The notes beneath the pieces were generated by a model. The model saw nothing but the letters and a program-made list of their open reading frames with translations, was not told where the DNA came from and made no database searches. Position numbers and translations under genes: made by a program. A stretch of 64,000 nt of DNA from Candidatus Latescibacterota bacterium (GTDB lineage Bacteria; Latescibacterota; UBA2968; UBA8231): contig JAJEGS010000036.1 of assembly GCA_022819745.1 (NCBI GenBank), positions 62,001-126,000 of the forward strand, in the 5' to 3' direction. This document shows positions 9,077 to 17,916 of this stretch, in pieces (the stretch's first letter is position 1; every line of letters begins with the position of its first letter).

Positions 9077-12000
9077 ATGCAACACGCGAGCCGCTGGGCT
9101 GTTTTCGGGCTGTTCTTTTTTTCTGGAGCCTGCGCCCTCATCTATCAAATCACTTGGATGCGGCTCTTTCGGCTCGCCATGGGCAATACGGTATTTACGT
9201 CAGCTACGGTGCTGACCGCGTTTATGGCCGGGCTGGCGCTGGGCAGTTGGGTGGCCGGACGCCTCGCCGACCGCACGGGCCGCCCCCTACGTGCATATGC
9301 CTATCTAGAAGTGCTCATCGGTCTTTGCGGCTTGGCCATGGTGCCGGCCTTCAATGCCCTAGAGCCGGTCTATGGCTGGCTCTATCACGGGCTAGATGGA
9401 ACCGGCGTCTGGCTCGGCGTGGGGCGCTTCCTCGTATCGGCGGCCCTGTTGGCGCTGCCCACTACGCTGATGGGCGCGACGCTGCCGCTTTTGAGCCGCT
9501 TTACGACCCAACGGCTAGAGAGCATGGGGCGCGACTTGGGGAGACTCTACGCGCTCAACACCCTTGGGGCTGCGCTGGGGGCCGCGCTGACGGGGTTCCT
9601 GTTGGTACCTGCCCTCGGGGTGCAGACTACGCTGTGGGCGGCGGCCGGGGCCAATTTGCTCATCGGTGCGCTGGCCTTTGCCCTCCCCGATGCGCCGTCC
9701 GTCAGCGCACCGGCGGACGAACCTTCGGCTGAGCCTAGGACTTCGTCGGGCTCAGTCGAGTCGTCGAAGCCTGCGCCAAGTCGCGGCGATGTGGCCGCGC
9801 TTTGGGCACTGGGGCTGACGGGTTTTGCTTCCATGATCTACGAGGTGAGTTGGACGCGCACTCTCTCGCTGCTCATCGGCTCCTCTGTGTATGCGTTTAC
9901 CTTGATGCTGGTGGCCTTTATCTGTGGGCTGGGGCTGGGCAGCATGGTGTTGGCCGGGTGGATCGACCGCCGTGCGCGGCTGTTTCGCACTCTCGCCATC
10001 TTGGAACTGGCTGTCGGCCTAACGGCCCTGCTGGTTGAGCCGCTCTTTGGACTGCTGCCCCTCGCGGTCGTCGAGTTGGTCAACCGCTATGCTGGCTCCT
10101 TTGGGTTGCTGCATCTGAGCGAATTTCTCATGGCATTCGGCCTCATGTTCCTGCCGACTTTTGCGGCCGGCGGCATCTTCCCGGCCGCGGCCAAGCTCTA
10201 CACTCGGCACCTCGCCAAGGTGGGCAAGTCGGTCGGCGACGCGTACGCAGCCAATACACTGGGAGCCGTGCTGGGAGCCTTTGCCGGAGGCTTCCTCTTG
10301 ATCCCGCTCATCGGGGTGCAGGCGAGCATTCTCGCAGCTACCACGCTCAACATAGGACTGGGAATTTATTTCCTCTGGCGCGACGGCTTGTTGAGCCGTC
10401 CACTATTCCGCGTGTTGGCACCCGGTCTGCTGCTCTTGCCCCTAGCGGTTTCGCGCCTCCCCGCTTGGGACGTGGCCCTGCTCAACAGCGCCCCGTACCT
10501 CTACGCCGGGCAGTACCAGAGCGCGGCCCGCCTCGCCGGGCAAGGCGTGGCTCAGGCTATTGGGCAAGGTCGTCGCTTGCTCTATGCCGAGGAAGGCATG
10601 ACCGCGACAGTGACCGTGTGGGATTTGCGCGGCGAGCGCTTCATGCGGGTCAACGGCAAGGTGGTCGCCTCATCGCAGGGCAAGGACTTGCGCTCGCATT
10701 CGCTTTTGGCACACCTGCCGCTGCTGCTGCACGAGGATCCCCAACAAGTGCTGCTGATCGGCCTCGGCTGCGGCATCAGCTTGGGCGCGGCCCAGCGCCA
10801 CCCGGTCGCGGCTATCGACTGCGTCGAACTGTCGCCCGAGGTCGTGGAGGCGACCGAACTCTTCAGCGAGGTCAACCAAGATGCGCTCGCCGACCCGCGC
10901 ACGCGGATGATCGTCGGCGACGGCCGCAATCACCTCTCGCTTGCTGAAGACCGCTACGACGTCATCATCTCGCAACCTTCGAGCTTGTGGATTGCCGGCA
11001 TGGCCGATCTATTCACCCGCGAATTTTTCCACGACTGCCGCCAAAAGCTCGCGCCGGGAGGATTAATCGGCGTTTGGCTCCAAGCCTACGCGCTAGAGCC
11101 GGAAGATGTGCAAACCATTGTCGCTACCTTTGCCGACGCCTTTCCACACGTGGCCATGTGGGAGCTAATGCCTGGGATCGACTATCTGCTCGTCGGCTCG
11201 ACCGCGCCGGTGGAGGTGGGGTTGGACCGGCTCGCTACGCGCTTGGAGCGGCCCGGCGTGCGGCGCGACTTGGCGCGCAGTGGCGGGGGCGACGCACTCG
11301 ACTTGCTCTGCTCGTATGTCATGGGACACCAAGGAATCCAAAAGCTAGCCGGCGACGCTCCGCTCAACACCGACGACAATGCCCGGTTGGAATTTGCGGC
11401 TCCGAGGGGCCTGTACCGCGACCTGAGTCGCGGGCGCGGGCTGTTTTCCCTCGCCGATCTAGCGGCTGTTCGCCGCGCCGATTTGGAATTTGTGCATCCG
11501 ACCGCGACGCCACAGCTAGCGCGCGCTTGGGCGGCGCGACACCTCGCGCTCGAAGGGCTGATACACGAGCGGCGCGGCGAGTACTCCGAAGCCCTCGCAC
11601 AGATGGGCAAAGCCGCTCGGCTACGGTCCGAAGACATAGAAGTGCGGCGCGTCTTGCCCGAACTGAGTTTCAAACTAGCCGAAGACGCCATCCGCCGGGG
11701 CCGCTTCCAACAGGCCGTGCGCCTGTACGACGGGTTGCTTGCCGCGCTGCCTGACCACTCCGTGGGACACTACCGCAAGGGCGAGTTGCACGAACACCTG
11801 CGACAATGGGACGCTGCGGCCGCGGCCTATCAGCGCACGACCGAACTAGCCCCGACCTTTGTCGCCGCCCATCTGCGGCTGGGGGCCATCCACACCCGCA
11901 ACCGCGCCTTCGACCAAGCCGCAGAAACCTATCGTCGCGGTCTAGCGACCCTACCTGAACACCTCGGGCTGCTCAACAACCTCGGCACCACCTTCTTGAT

Positions 12001-12295
12001 GCAGGAGCGCTTTGCCGAAGGGCTGAGCGTCTTTCGCCAAGCCTTGGCCATAGACTCCACGGACGCCCGCGTGTGGAACAACCTCGGCACGGCCTTTCTA
12101 AAGCAGCGGCAATTTGCCGAGGCGCAGCACTATTTGGCGGGAGCGGTACAGCGGCGGCCCGAGGACGCGATCTTGTGGCTCAAGCTGGCGGACGCCTATC
12201 GGGGAGCAGGGGATGCGGAAAAGGCGCGGCAGGTGTTGGCAGAGGCACCCGATGACCTGCGGGTGCGGAAGATGATTGAGCAGTTGAGGGAGTGA
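9077..12295 (+). CDS. Spermidine-synthase-like membrane protein fused to TPR repeats, 1072 aa
   Basis: Three parts are visible. Residues 1-~460 are hydrophobic helices in two similar halves (ITWMRLFRLAMGNTVFTSAT; SWTRTLSLLIGSSVYAFTL), the transporter-like domain found in fused-MFS spermidine synthase proteins. Residues ~490-740 hold a Rossmann methyltransferase-like fold with LLIGLGCGISLG, CVELSPEVVEA and VGDGRNHL, as in spermidine/spermine synthases; the usual EPSxPW loop reads QPSSLW. From ~790 to the end are TPR units (AYQRTTELAPTFVAAHLRL, LNNLGTTFLMQERFAEGL). The function of fused-MFS spermidine synthases is largely unproved; genuine polyamine synthesis should not be assumed. The linker between the two membrane halves is encoded by a palindromic repeat (see 9723-9769). 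Likely co-transcribed with the gene 21 bases upstream. Confidence 0.8.
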   Translation: MQHASRWAVFGLFFFSGACALIYQITWMRLFRLAMGNTVFTSATVLTAFMAGLALGSWVAGRLADRTGRPLRAYAYLEVLIGLCGLAMVPAFNALEPVYGWLYHGLDGTGVWLGVGRFLVSAALLALPTTLMGATLPLLSRFTTQRLESMGRDLGRLYALNTLGAALGAALTGFLLVPALGVQTTLWAAAGANLLIGALAFALPDAPSVSAPADEPSAEPRTSSGSVESSKPAPSRGDVAALWALGLTGFASMIYEVSWTRTLSLLIGSSVYAFTLMLVAFICGLGLGSMVLAGWIDRRARLFRTLAILELAVGLTALLVEPLFGLLPLAVVELVNRYAGSFGLLHLSEFLMAFGLMFLPTFAAGGIFPAAAKLYTRHLAKVGKSVGDAYAANTLGAVLGAFAGGFLLIPLIGVQASILAATTLNIGLGIYFLWRDGLLSRPLFRVLAPGLLLLPLAVSRLPAWDVALLNSAPYLYAGQYQSAARLAGQGVAQAIGQGRRLLYAEEGMTATVTVWDLRGERFMRVNGKVVASSQGKDLRSHSLLAHLPLLLHEDPQQVLLIGLGCGISLGAAQRHPVAAIDCVELSPEVVEATELFSEVNQDALADPRTRMIVGDGRNHLSLAEDRYDVIISQPSSLWIAGMADLFTREFFHDCRQKLAPGGLIGVWLQAYALEPEDVQTIVATFADAFPHVAMWELMPGIDYLLVGSTAPVEVGLDRLATRLERPGVRRDLARSGGGDALDLLCSYVMGHQGIQKLAGDAPLNTDDNARLEFAAPRGLYRDLSRGRGLFSLADLAAVRRADLEFVHPTATPQLARAWAARHLALEGLIHERRGEYSEALAQMGKAARLRSEDIEVRRVLPELSFKLAEDAIRRGRFQQAVRLYDGLLAALPDHSVGHYRKGELHEHLRQWDAAAAAYQRTTELAPTFVAAHLRLGAIHTRNRAFDQAAETYRRGLATLPEHLGLLNNLGTTFLMQERFAEGLSVFRQALAIDSTDARVWNNLGTAFLKQRQFAEAQHYLAGAVQRRPEDAILWLKLADAYRGAGDAEKARQVLAEAPDDLRVRKMIEQLRE
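9723..9769. repeat. Imperfect palindrome inside a coding sequence
   Basis: CTTCGGCTGAGCC at 9723-9735 pairs with GGGCTCAG and CGAAG further right, ending at 9769. In the protein it encodes a Ser/Pro-rich linker (SAEPRTSSGSVESSKPAP) between two membrane-helix halves. Such CTTCG...GGCTCAG...CGAAG palindromes look like intergenic repeats, and part of the 33695-33786 element is similar (AGCGGAGTCGAAGC). Confidence 0.55.
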
Positions 12296-12311
12296 GGTAA
12301 GAGGAGGTGGT

Positions 12312-12342
12312 GTAGGGACGGTTCGCGAACCGCCCCTGGTAC
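12312..12342. repeat. Palindrome with CGGTTCGCGAACCG core between convergent genes
   Basis: The core at 12319-12332 is its own reverse complement and is flanked by GTAGGGA and CCCCTGGTAC. It belongs with the similar elements at 6771 and 22725. It lies between the convergent ends of the spermidine-synthase-like gene and a FlgD-Ig gene and could serve as a two-way transcription stop, although there is no T-tract. Confidence 0.65.
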
Positions 12343-12378
12343 AGCGTTTCCTCGGCTGTGCAGCGGGGCGCTGACTTC

Positions 12379-14469
12379 TTAGTACGCCACGCCGACGACG
12401 CGGCTCTGCTGGGCGTCGCCCGAATCCCCAGAGACAAAGACGCGAGCTACGTACAGGCCCGGAGGAACTAGCTGGCCTTGGTCGTCGCGGCCATCCCACA
12501 CTTTGTCTGTGTAACGACCGTTGGCCTCTTCGTCGTCAAAGAGGACGCGTACGCGCCGGCCGCTCAAGTCGTAGAGCGCGACCTCGACCGGCCGCGGGGA
12601 GCTCAGCGCCAGCAGGTTGTAGTGGATGATCGCCTCGTCGTTGATGCCGTCGCCATTGGGGGTAAAGGGATTGGGTGCTGCCTGCACTTGACCCAAGAGT
12701 TGCCCTTCGGCCAATACGGACGGGCTTAGTACCGTGGTACCGGAAAACGCGTCCTCATCCCCTGCGCCCAAAAAGGCCACATTGCCCGGGTCGATGACTT
12801 GGGCGGCACCCGGCTCGGTCGTCAGCCGCGCCGCCGCGGTGAAGTTGGTGCTGTACGTCAGCACGTTGGTCTGGAAGCGGATATGCACCTGCGTCTGGTC
12901 GTCGGCCACCATGGGGAAGCGCACGGCAAAGCGGTCGTCGGCCACCTCGGCAATGGCGAACTCTCCACTAGCCGCGTCGAGGCTGTCGAATTGATGCTCG
13001 GCCACAACCGCGCCAGCGCCATCGATGATCTGCACCGCGTCGATACTCGACACTCGCGCGGGTGTGTCGATCTCAATGGTGTCGAAACCGCGCAGGTCGT
13101 CTGTGCCCATAGCGGCGCGCACGGCAAAGGTAAAGGGCACTTCCTCAGACACCTGTACCTCGCGCGGAAAAACCTCGCCGACTAAGCCGTCGGCAAACGG
13201 CGGCGTCAACAAGTCGAAGCTCAGCGACTTGATCACTCGCGCGGCCTCCAGGTCGCTGCTATTAAAAACGACCTCAAACTGCATGTAGCGGCGCGGACTG
13301 GGCGAGACAATGGGCAGACCCGGACCGTTGGCCGCGTCTGCCGGATAAGGCGTACTGAAGGGACTCCAATTGATCAGGTCGTCGGTCACAGCCCCGGCCA
13401 TCCACTCGCGGCCTGCGGCATCGGTAATGGGCGTCTGCCCCGCCTTTTGGGGAAATTTCCGGTATTCGGCTAGGCCCATCTCTTCCCCGGGGTTTTCCAG
13501 CGAAAAAGGAATGTCGTCGGCGTCTTGCTTGCCGCGCAGCCGACGGGTGTACACAAAGGGCGAGATGTCTGTGCCCGTGCGCGTGCGGATCTGCGCGCTG
13601 GAGAAGCGCGGATCGCCCAACACCTCTTCCACCCAGCGCAGCGTGCCCCACACGGCAGGTTGCCCGGCGTCGAAAATGTCCGACACGTATTGGGCCCGCG
13701 ACAGAAAGCCCTTGCCGAAAATCTCGATCTCGTCGATCTCAAAATCTATCGGCGAAGTCGCCCGCAAGCGCAGGTGCTGGACGTAGCGCGGTGGGTCGAG
13801 CGGCACGTCGATAACCGCGACCTGGTTGTCGGTTTCGGCGATTAGCGGCCTCCAGATAGGCGTGTTCTCGCTGGTCAGGTTCAGGCCGTCGTTGGTAAAA
13901 AGCTCATAGGCCCGCAGGTAATCGTTTTGGAAGGGGGTCGAGGGCGAGGGCACGACCGTGTTGCGCGGATAGATGCGGATTCGCTCTACCCCGAAGCGCG
14001 CTCCTAAGTTGAGCAAGACTAGGATGCCGAGGGAATTCTGATTCTTGCGCTCAAAGGCCAACAACTCGCCGCCCGGCTCGTCCGACAGCAACTCCTTTAG
14101 CATCATCTCCAAGTCGAGCGGCTTGAACGTGCCGCTGAAGTCGAAGACATTGGGCGAGTCGATATCGCCGCCGCGTTCGATGGTGCCGACGGCCACGTTG
14201 TCCCCCTCGGCAATGCGCAGGGGCAGGATGCTGCGGGGAAAGTCATCGCGGGCGAATTCGACTAAGTCGCCAGGCGCGTTGCCCACCAGCAGGTTGTTGG
14301 GGTTCAAGGGGGAGCGGTGCTCGGCGTCAATGGTGATGACGATTGCCTCGCCTTCGCCCTGCCAGTCCAAGTCGCCGCCCTCTCCAATAGAGACCGTGTC
14401 GAGAGCCCAACTTCCGCTCGGCAGCCAGAGCACTAAGACAAGGCCGACTGCGGCACAATGCGCTTTCAT
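12379..14469 (-). CDS. Secreted FlgD-Ig C-terminal surface protein, 696 aa
   Basis: Several in-frame ATGs exist (14496, 14487, 14475, 14469). I choose 14469 because GGAGA sits 6 bases upstream and the protein then opens directly with a signal peptide (MKAHCAAVGLVLVLWLPSGSWA). It is a paralogue of the proteins at 947 and 14615: FLSRAQYVSDIFDAGQPAVWG, WVEEVLGDPRFSSAQIRTRTG, WSPFSTPYP, SPSPRRYMQFEV, VGEVFPREVQVSEEVPF, then NPFTPNGDGINDE and a FlgD-Ig domain ending in GVAY. The 947 and 12379 products share the order discoidin-like part, RTRTG module, FlgD-Ig. It is transcribed divergently from the paralogue at 14615, with ~145 bases between the starts. Exported structural or binding protein; no catalytic motif seen. 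Confidence 0.85.
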   Translation of the reverse strand: MKAHCAAVGLVLVLWLPSGSWALDTVSIGEGGDLDWQGEGEAIVITIDAEHRSPLNPNNLLVGNAPGDLVEFARDDFPRSILPLRIAEGDNVAVGTIERGGDIDSPNVFDFSGTFKPLDLEMMLKELLSDEPGGELLAFERKNQNSLGILVLLNLGARFGVERIRIYPRNTVVPSPSTPFQNDYLRAYELFTNDGLNLTSENTPIWRPLIAETDNQVAVIDVPLDPPRYVQHLRLRATSPIDFEIDEIEIFGKGFLSRAQYVSDIFDAGQPAVWGTLRWVEEVLGDPRFSSAQIRTRTGTDISPFVYTRRLRGKQDADDIPFSLENPGEEMGLAEYRKFPQKAGQTPITDAAGREWMAGAVTDDLINWSPFSTPYPADAANGPGLPIVSPSPRRYMQFEVVFNSSDLEAARVIKSLSFDLLTPPFADGLVGEVFPREVQVSEEVPFTFAVRAAMGTDDLRGFDTIEIDTPARVSSIDAVQIIDGAGAVVAEHQFDSLDAASGEFAIAEVADDRFAVRFPMVADDQTQVHIRFQTNVLTYSTNFTAAARLTTEPGAAQVIDPGNVAFLGAGDEDAFSGTTVLSPSVLAEGQLLGQVQAAPNPFTPNGDGINDEAIIHYNLLALSSPRPVEVALYDLSGRRVRVLFDDEEANGRYTDKVWDGRDDQGQLVPPGLYVARVFVSGDSGDAQQSRVVGVAY

Positions 14470-14614
14470 GTCCATTCTCCGTGCCATTTGCTGCATAAAA
14501 CAATCAAAATACAGCCATAAATCAAGTTAAATGCGGTGTGCTATGCACATATCCGAACTTGCCAAACCTACCTCTCCTTTCTTTATATTACCGACATCTC
14601 AAGGAAGAGACGCC

Positions 14615-16735
14615 ATGCAGTATATCATTGCTTCGTGTTTCCTGCTCGTCCTGTCGATTGCGCCAGCGCACAGCCGGGGAGAATTTCGCGTCGGGGGCGA
14701 CGAGGGCAACCCTTGGCTCAATCTGTTGTCTGAAGAAGGAGCCGGCGAGTACTGGCTCTTCGATCTCGAGGGTCAGCTCGTGAGCACCGAACCCGTGGGC
14801 GTTACGCCCCACGGCGTGGCTGCCGACACCCTCATCGACTTTGCCGACAACGCCATCGGGCCGCGCTTCATTGACCCGGCGGTCAACCTGACCCTGACCG
14901 ACCCCAATTCCTCGTCCATTAAAATTCCCCTGCCTTATATCGGCGGCGAAGCCCAGACCACCGATGGCTGTGGTGCCGTCGATAATCATACTCCCGTAGT
15001 CAAGAAGCAATTCGATGGCGATGTGACCACCGCCCACTTCCGCCGCTTCACTCCAGGCCAGGGCATCTTCAGCGGCGGCAGAATCATCGCCGGGGTAACC
15101 GGCGAAGGCTGGAAAAATTCCGTGGTCATAGATTTTCGTGCGGCCGTGCCCGTCAACCGCATCCGCTTCTTTCCCCGCCTCGGCCAAGAGGACGACCTAT
15201 TGCTCATCAATGAACTTACCGAGCCTCGTCCCCCTTTGGAAACCTTTGGCGTAGATAGCTTTGCCAGCAACTTTCTCGCTTGGTATGAAATCCGCGTCGG
15301 CGACAACAGTGCGCGCTTTGCCAACAGCCCCTGTGACAAAGTCAGCCGCGTCACCAAGGGTCTGCGCTGGGTGCGCAACCAAGATCCCCAGCTCACGGTG
15401 CTCGAATCCAATCGTGAAAATCTCGATCCAGTAATCGAACTGCGCTTCCCCACCGAGTCAATCCGCTGGATCACGGCTCAAGCCTTCCCTTTGCGCGACT
15501 GGGAGGTCGCCGAATTCGAGGTGTACGGCGAGGGCTTTGTCGAGGAGACCGTCCTCGTCACCCAGATCCTCGACTTTGGCCAGCCAATCAATTGGGGCAA
15601 AATTCGCTGGGATGCCGACGTGCCCGAGGGCACCCGCATCGAGGTTCGCACTCGCACCGGCAACACCCCCGATCCCAGCCTCTACTTCGACGAAAACATC
15701 AACGGCGACATCCGCCCGATCACCTTGGCCGAGTACGAAAAGCTCGACCCGTCCGGCCGCCTGCCCACCGTGTACGACACCGACAACTGGAGCTTCTGGT
15801 CGCCGCCCTACGACTTTGCTGCGGGCTTGCGCGACAGCGACGAGCCGGCTGAAGCGTGGCGCGACGGCACGCCGCTTTTGTCGCCTGGGCCGAGCCGCTA
15901 CATCCAACTCGCCTTTCGCCTATTCTCCACCTTTACCACTGCACCCCGCATTCGCTCATTTACGCTCCAATTCGGCGATGCACCAGCCGCCCGCCAAATC
16001 CTCGGCGAGGTGTGGCCCATTGCCGTCGATTCTTTCGCGCCCACGGAATTTACGTACGTCGTCCGACCGGAATTTAGCGCCGATGACACCGGCTTCGACC
16101 GACTGGAGATCCGCACCCACGCCCAAGTCCAATCCATCTCTAAGGTCAAACGCGACGGCACCGAACTCGACTTGAACGATTTTGTCCCAGATATCCAAGC
16201 CGACCACTTTGTGGTGTCCTTCCCCCGCTTGCAAGGCGAAGACGACAGCTTTAAACAGCTCGAAGTGAGCTTTGTCGTGCCGATCTTGCGCTTTGGCACC
16301 GAATTTTCGGGCTGGGTCTTCGACAGCAACGACCCCGACCAGATCAAACAGCAAGTTCGTCCGGGCAACGCCACCTTTCGCTTTTCGGGCGACGCCCTCG
16401 CCGTCAACACCCCCGTCGGCGGCCGGCTCCTCGTCGATATTGCCGTGACTTCCAACCCGCTTACCCCGAACGGCGACGGAGTGAACGAGACCGTGGAAAT
16501 CGCCTACAAGCTGCGCGAAGTTACGGCTAGCCGCCCAGTGCGCCTAGCGATCTACAATCTCGCCGGCCAACTCGTAGTCGAGTTGCCGCCCATCACCGCA
16601 CGCAGCGGCGAATTCGCCCATCGCTGGGATGGCCGCGACGACGCCCAACAGCTCGTGCCCCCGGGCACCTATATCTGGCGGTTGCAACTAGAAGAGAAGG
16701 AAGAACGCGCTGGTATTCTCTCAGTCGCTTATTGA
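14615..16735 (+). CDS. Secreted FlgD-Ig C-terminal surface protein, 706 aa
   Basis: The start is placed at the ATG at 14615, 28 codons inside the longest frame, because AAGGAAGAG lies just upstream and a signal peptide (MQYIIASCFLLVLSIAPAHS) follows. Paralogue of the 947 and 12379 products: WYEIRVGDN and VNRIRFFPRLG in the discoidin-like part, ILDFGQPINWGKIRWDADVP, VRTRTGNTPDP, WSFWSPPYDF, SPGPSRYIQLAF, LGEVWPIAVDSFAPTEF, then NPLTPNGDGVNETVEIAY and a FlgD-Ig domain ending SVAY. A strong terminator follows within 30 bases, so this is a single-gene unit or the end of one. Cell-surface location is inferred from the signal peptide and tail. Confidence 0.85.
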   Translation: MQYIIASCFLLVLSIAPAHSRGEFRVGGDEGNPWLNLLSEEGAGEYWLFDLEGQLVSTEPVGVTPHGVAADTLIDFADNAIGPRFIDPAVNLTLTDPNSSSIKIPLPYIGGEAQTTDGCGAVDNHTPVVKKQFDGDVTTAHFRRFTPGQGIFSGGRIIAGVTGEGWKNSVVIDFRAAVPVNRIRFFPRLGQEDDLLLINELTEPRPPLETFGVDSFASNFLAWYEIRVGDNSARFANSPCDKVSRVTKGLRWVRNQDPQLTVLESNRENLDPVIELRFPTESIRWITAQAFPLRDWEVAEFEVYGEGFVEETVLVTQILDFGQPINWGKIRWDADVPEGTRIEVRTRTGNTPDPSLYFDENINGDIRPITLAEYEKLDPSGRLPTVYDTDNWSFWSPPYDFAAGLRDSDEPAEAWRDGTPLLSPGPSRYIQLAFRLFSTFTTAPRIRSFTLQFGDAPAARQILGEVWPIAVDSFAPTEFTYVVRPEFSADDTGFDRLEIRTHAQVQSISKVKRDGTELDLNDFVPDIQADHFVVSFPRLQGEDDSFKQLEVSFVVPILRFGTEFSGWVFDSNDPDQIKQQVRPGNATFRFSGDALAVNTPVGGRLLVDIAVTSNPLTPNGDGVNETVEIAYKLREVTASRPVRLAIYNLAGQLVVELPPITARSGEFAHRWDGRDDAQQLVPPGTYIWRLQLEEKEERAGILSVAY

Positions 16736-16763
16736 CCAACACATACAATTTGGTGCTGTGGCA

Positions 16764-16801
16764 ACGGGCGAGGGTTTTATTCCCTCGCCCGTATTTTTTT
16801 G
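16764..16801 (+). terminator. Intrinsic terminator after FlgD-Ig gene
   Basis: An 11-bp stem ACGGGCGAGGG / CCCTCGCCCGT with a 7-base loop is followed by a run of T (ATTTTTTTT). Nearly the same stem is used by the terminator at 33847-33883. Confidence 0.9.
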
Positions 16802-16820
16802 TGGAAAAGCGAGGAAATGC

Positions 16821-16857
16821 TTGACACGTAAGTTTTTTTTTTTTTAGACTTACGTCA
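16821..16857 (+). promoter_or_regulatory. Candidate promoter with poly-T spacer and flanking inverted repeat
   Basis: TTGACA at 16821-16826 is a perfect -35 box. A TAGACT hexamer at 16845-16850, 18 bases later, is a fair -10. The spacer contains 13 consecutive T. ACGTAAGT (16826-16833) and ACTTACGT (16848-16855) form an 8-bp inverted repeat exactly across the two boxes, so a regulator or a cruciform could control it. The next gene starts at 16936 with AAGGAGG upstream. Confidence 0.5.
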
Positions 16858-16935
16858 TCTTTGGGCTTGGCCCTAGACCCTTAGTGCAGTTTTTTTACAC
16901 AGCATTTCTCACTTCTCCTAAGGAGGGTTTTCGCT

Positions 16936-17838
16936 ATGCAAGAGCGAACCAAATTTGTTTTAGCGGCAGCTTTGGTCATGGGCATGTGCGGTACGTCCTT
17001 TGGCCACGCGCCTGCCGGCGAGCTCTATTTCGCCGTGCAGTTCCCCGACAACCTCGTCCCCACCATGGACGGCGATTTGTCGGACTGGGACGTCGTGCCG
17101 ATCGATCCGTACACGATCCGCAACGACCGTCTCTATTCGCCGGTGGCCGACATCCAGCCCGTGGGCCGTGGCGAGATCGATGTCAGCGACATCAATATCC
17201 GCCATCTCATCGGCTGGAACGACAGCGCAAATAAGCTCTACTACGCGACCGAGGTCTTCGACAATGTCCACAACTTGGACCGCGAAAACCCCTCGGCCTT
17301 CTGGCAGGACGACGCTTGGGAAGTAGAGGTCAACCCCGACCACACGCCGACCGAGGAGCACAACCTTGAAGGCGAGCCGGCCAACAACTTTAGCTACAAA
17401 TGGGCCGTGCCGCCGGTCGAAGGAGCCTATCAGTTCTACCGTCCGGTAAGCGCGCTCGAGTGGCTGGTAGATGGCAGCGACTGGGTGGACTTTGGCTGGG
17501 GCTACGATGGCGAGCAGTTCGGCGAGAGTACCTATTACTACGAATTGGCCATCACGCCGATCACCTCGTTGCCCAACGACGCGTCGGCCACCCCCGATCA
17601 AGCTGTGGTTTTCGACCTCGCGGAAGACGAGATCATTCACACGTCCGTGACCGTGGGCGACTTCGACGAGGCGTGCACCGAGTGCGTGCTCGAAAGCTAT
17701 CAGGGCTTCTGGACCATGTCACCGGAGATGTGCTGCACGGCTACCAACGATGTGTTGCTGGATCAGCTATTGCCGGAGATGGAGTCCGCGACCGCCGTCG
17801 AGGACGTGAGCTGGGGCCAGATCAAGGCCGCTCAGTAG
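16936..17838 (+). CDS. Secreted CBM9-like carbohydrate-binding protein, 300 aa
   Basis: AAGGAGG precedes the ATG and the product has a signal peptide (MQERTKFVLAAALVMGMCGTSFG). The mature part fits the family-9 carbohydrate-binding/DOMON-like sandwich: DGDLSDWDVVPIDPY, then GWNDSANKLYYATEVFDN, then DDAWEVEVNPDH, the usual order of that fold. No catalytic domain is attached, so it probably binds a sugar, heme or related ligand in the envelope. The C-terminus TAVEDVSWGQIKAAQ closely resembles that of the TolB-like protein at 32709 (TSVEARSWGRIKVL), suggesting a common tail. It stands alone between two strong terminators. Confidence 0.7.
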   Translation: MQERTKFVLAAALVMGMCGTSFGHAPAGELYFAVQFPDNLVPTMDGDLSDWDVVPIDPYTIRNDRLYSPVADIQPVGRGEIDVSDINIRHLIGWNDSANKLYYATEVFDNVHNLDRENPSAFWQDDAWEVEVNPDHTPTEEHNLEGEPANNFSYKWAVPPVEGAYQFYRPVSALEWLVDGSDWVDFGWGYDGEQFGESTYYYELAITPITSLPNDASATPDQAVVFDLAEDEIIHTSVTVGDFDEACTECVLESYQGFWTMSPEMCCTATNDVLLDQLLPEMESATAVEDVSWGQIKAAQ

Positions 17839-17860
17839 TATCATTTTTCAACAACCGCAC

Positions 17861-17895
17861 AAAAAAGCCGGTGCCCCTCAGGGTACCGGCTTTTT
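17861..17895. terminator. Bidirectional intrinsic terminator between convergent genes
   Basis: AAAAAGCCGGTGCCC / GGGTACCGGCTTTTT forms a 15-bp stem (one G-T pair) with a 4-base loop. Runs of A before and T after make it work in both directions, serving the CBM9-like gene and the creatininase gene. Confidence 0.9.
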
Positions 17896-17916
17896 GCGTT
17901 TAGGTCGGCAGTGTAC

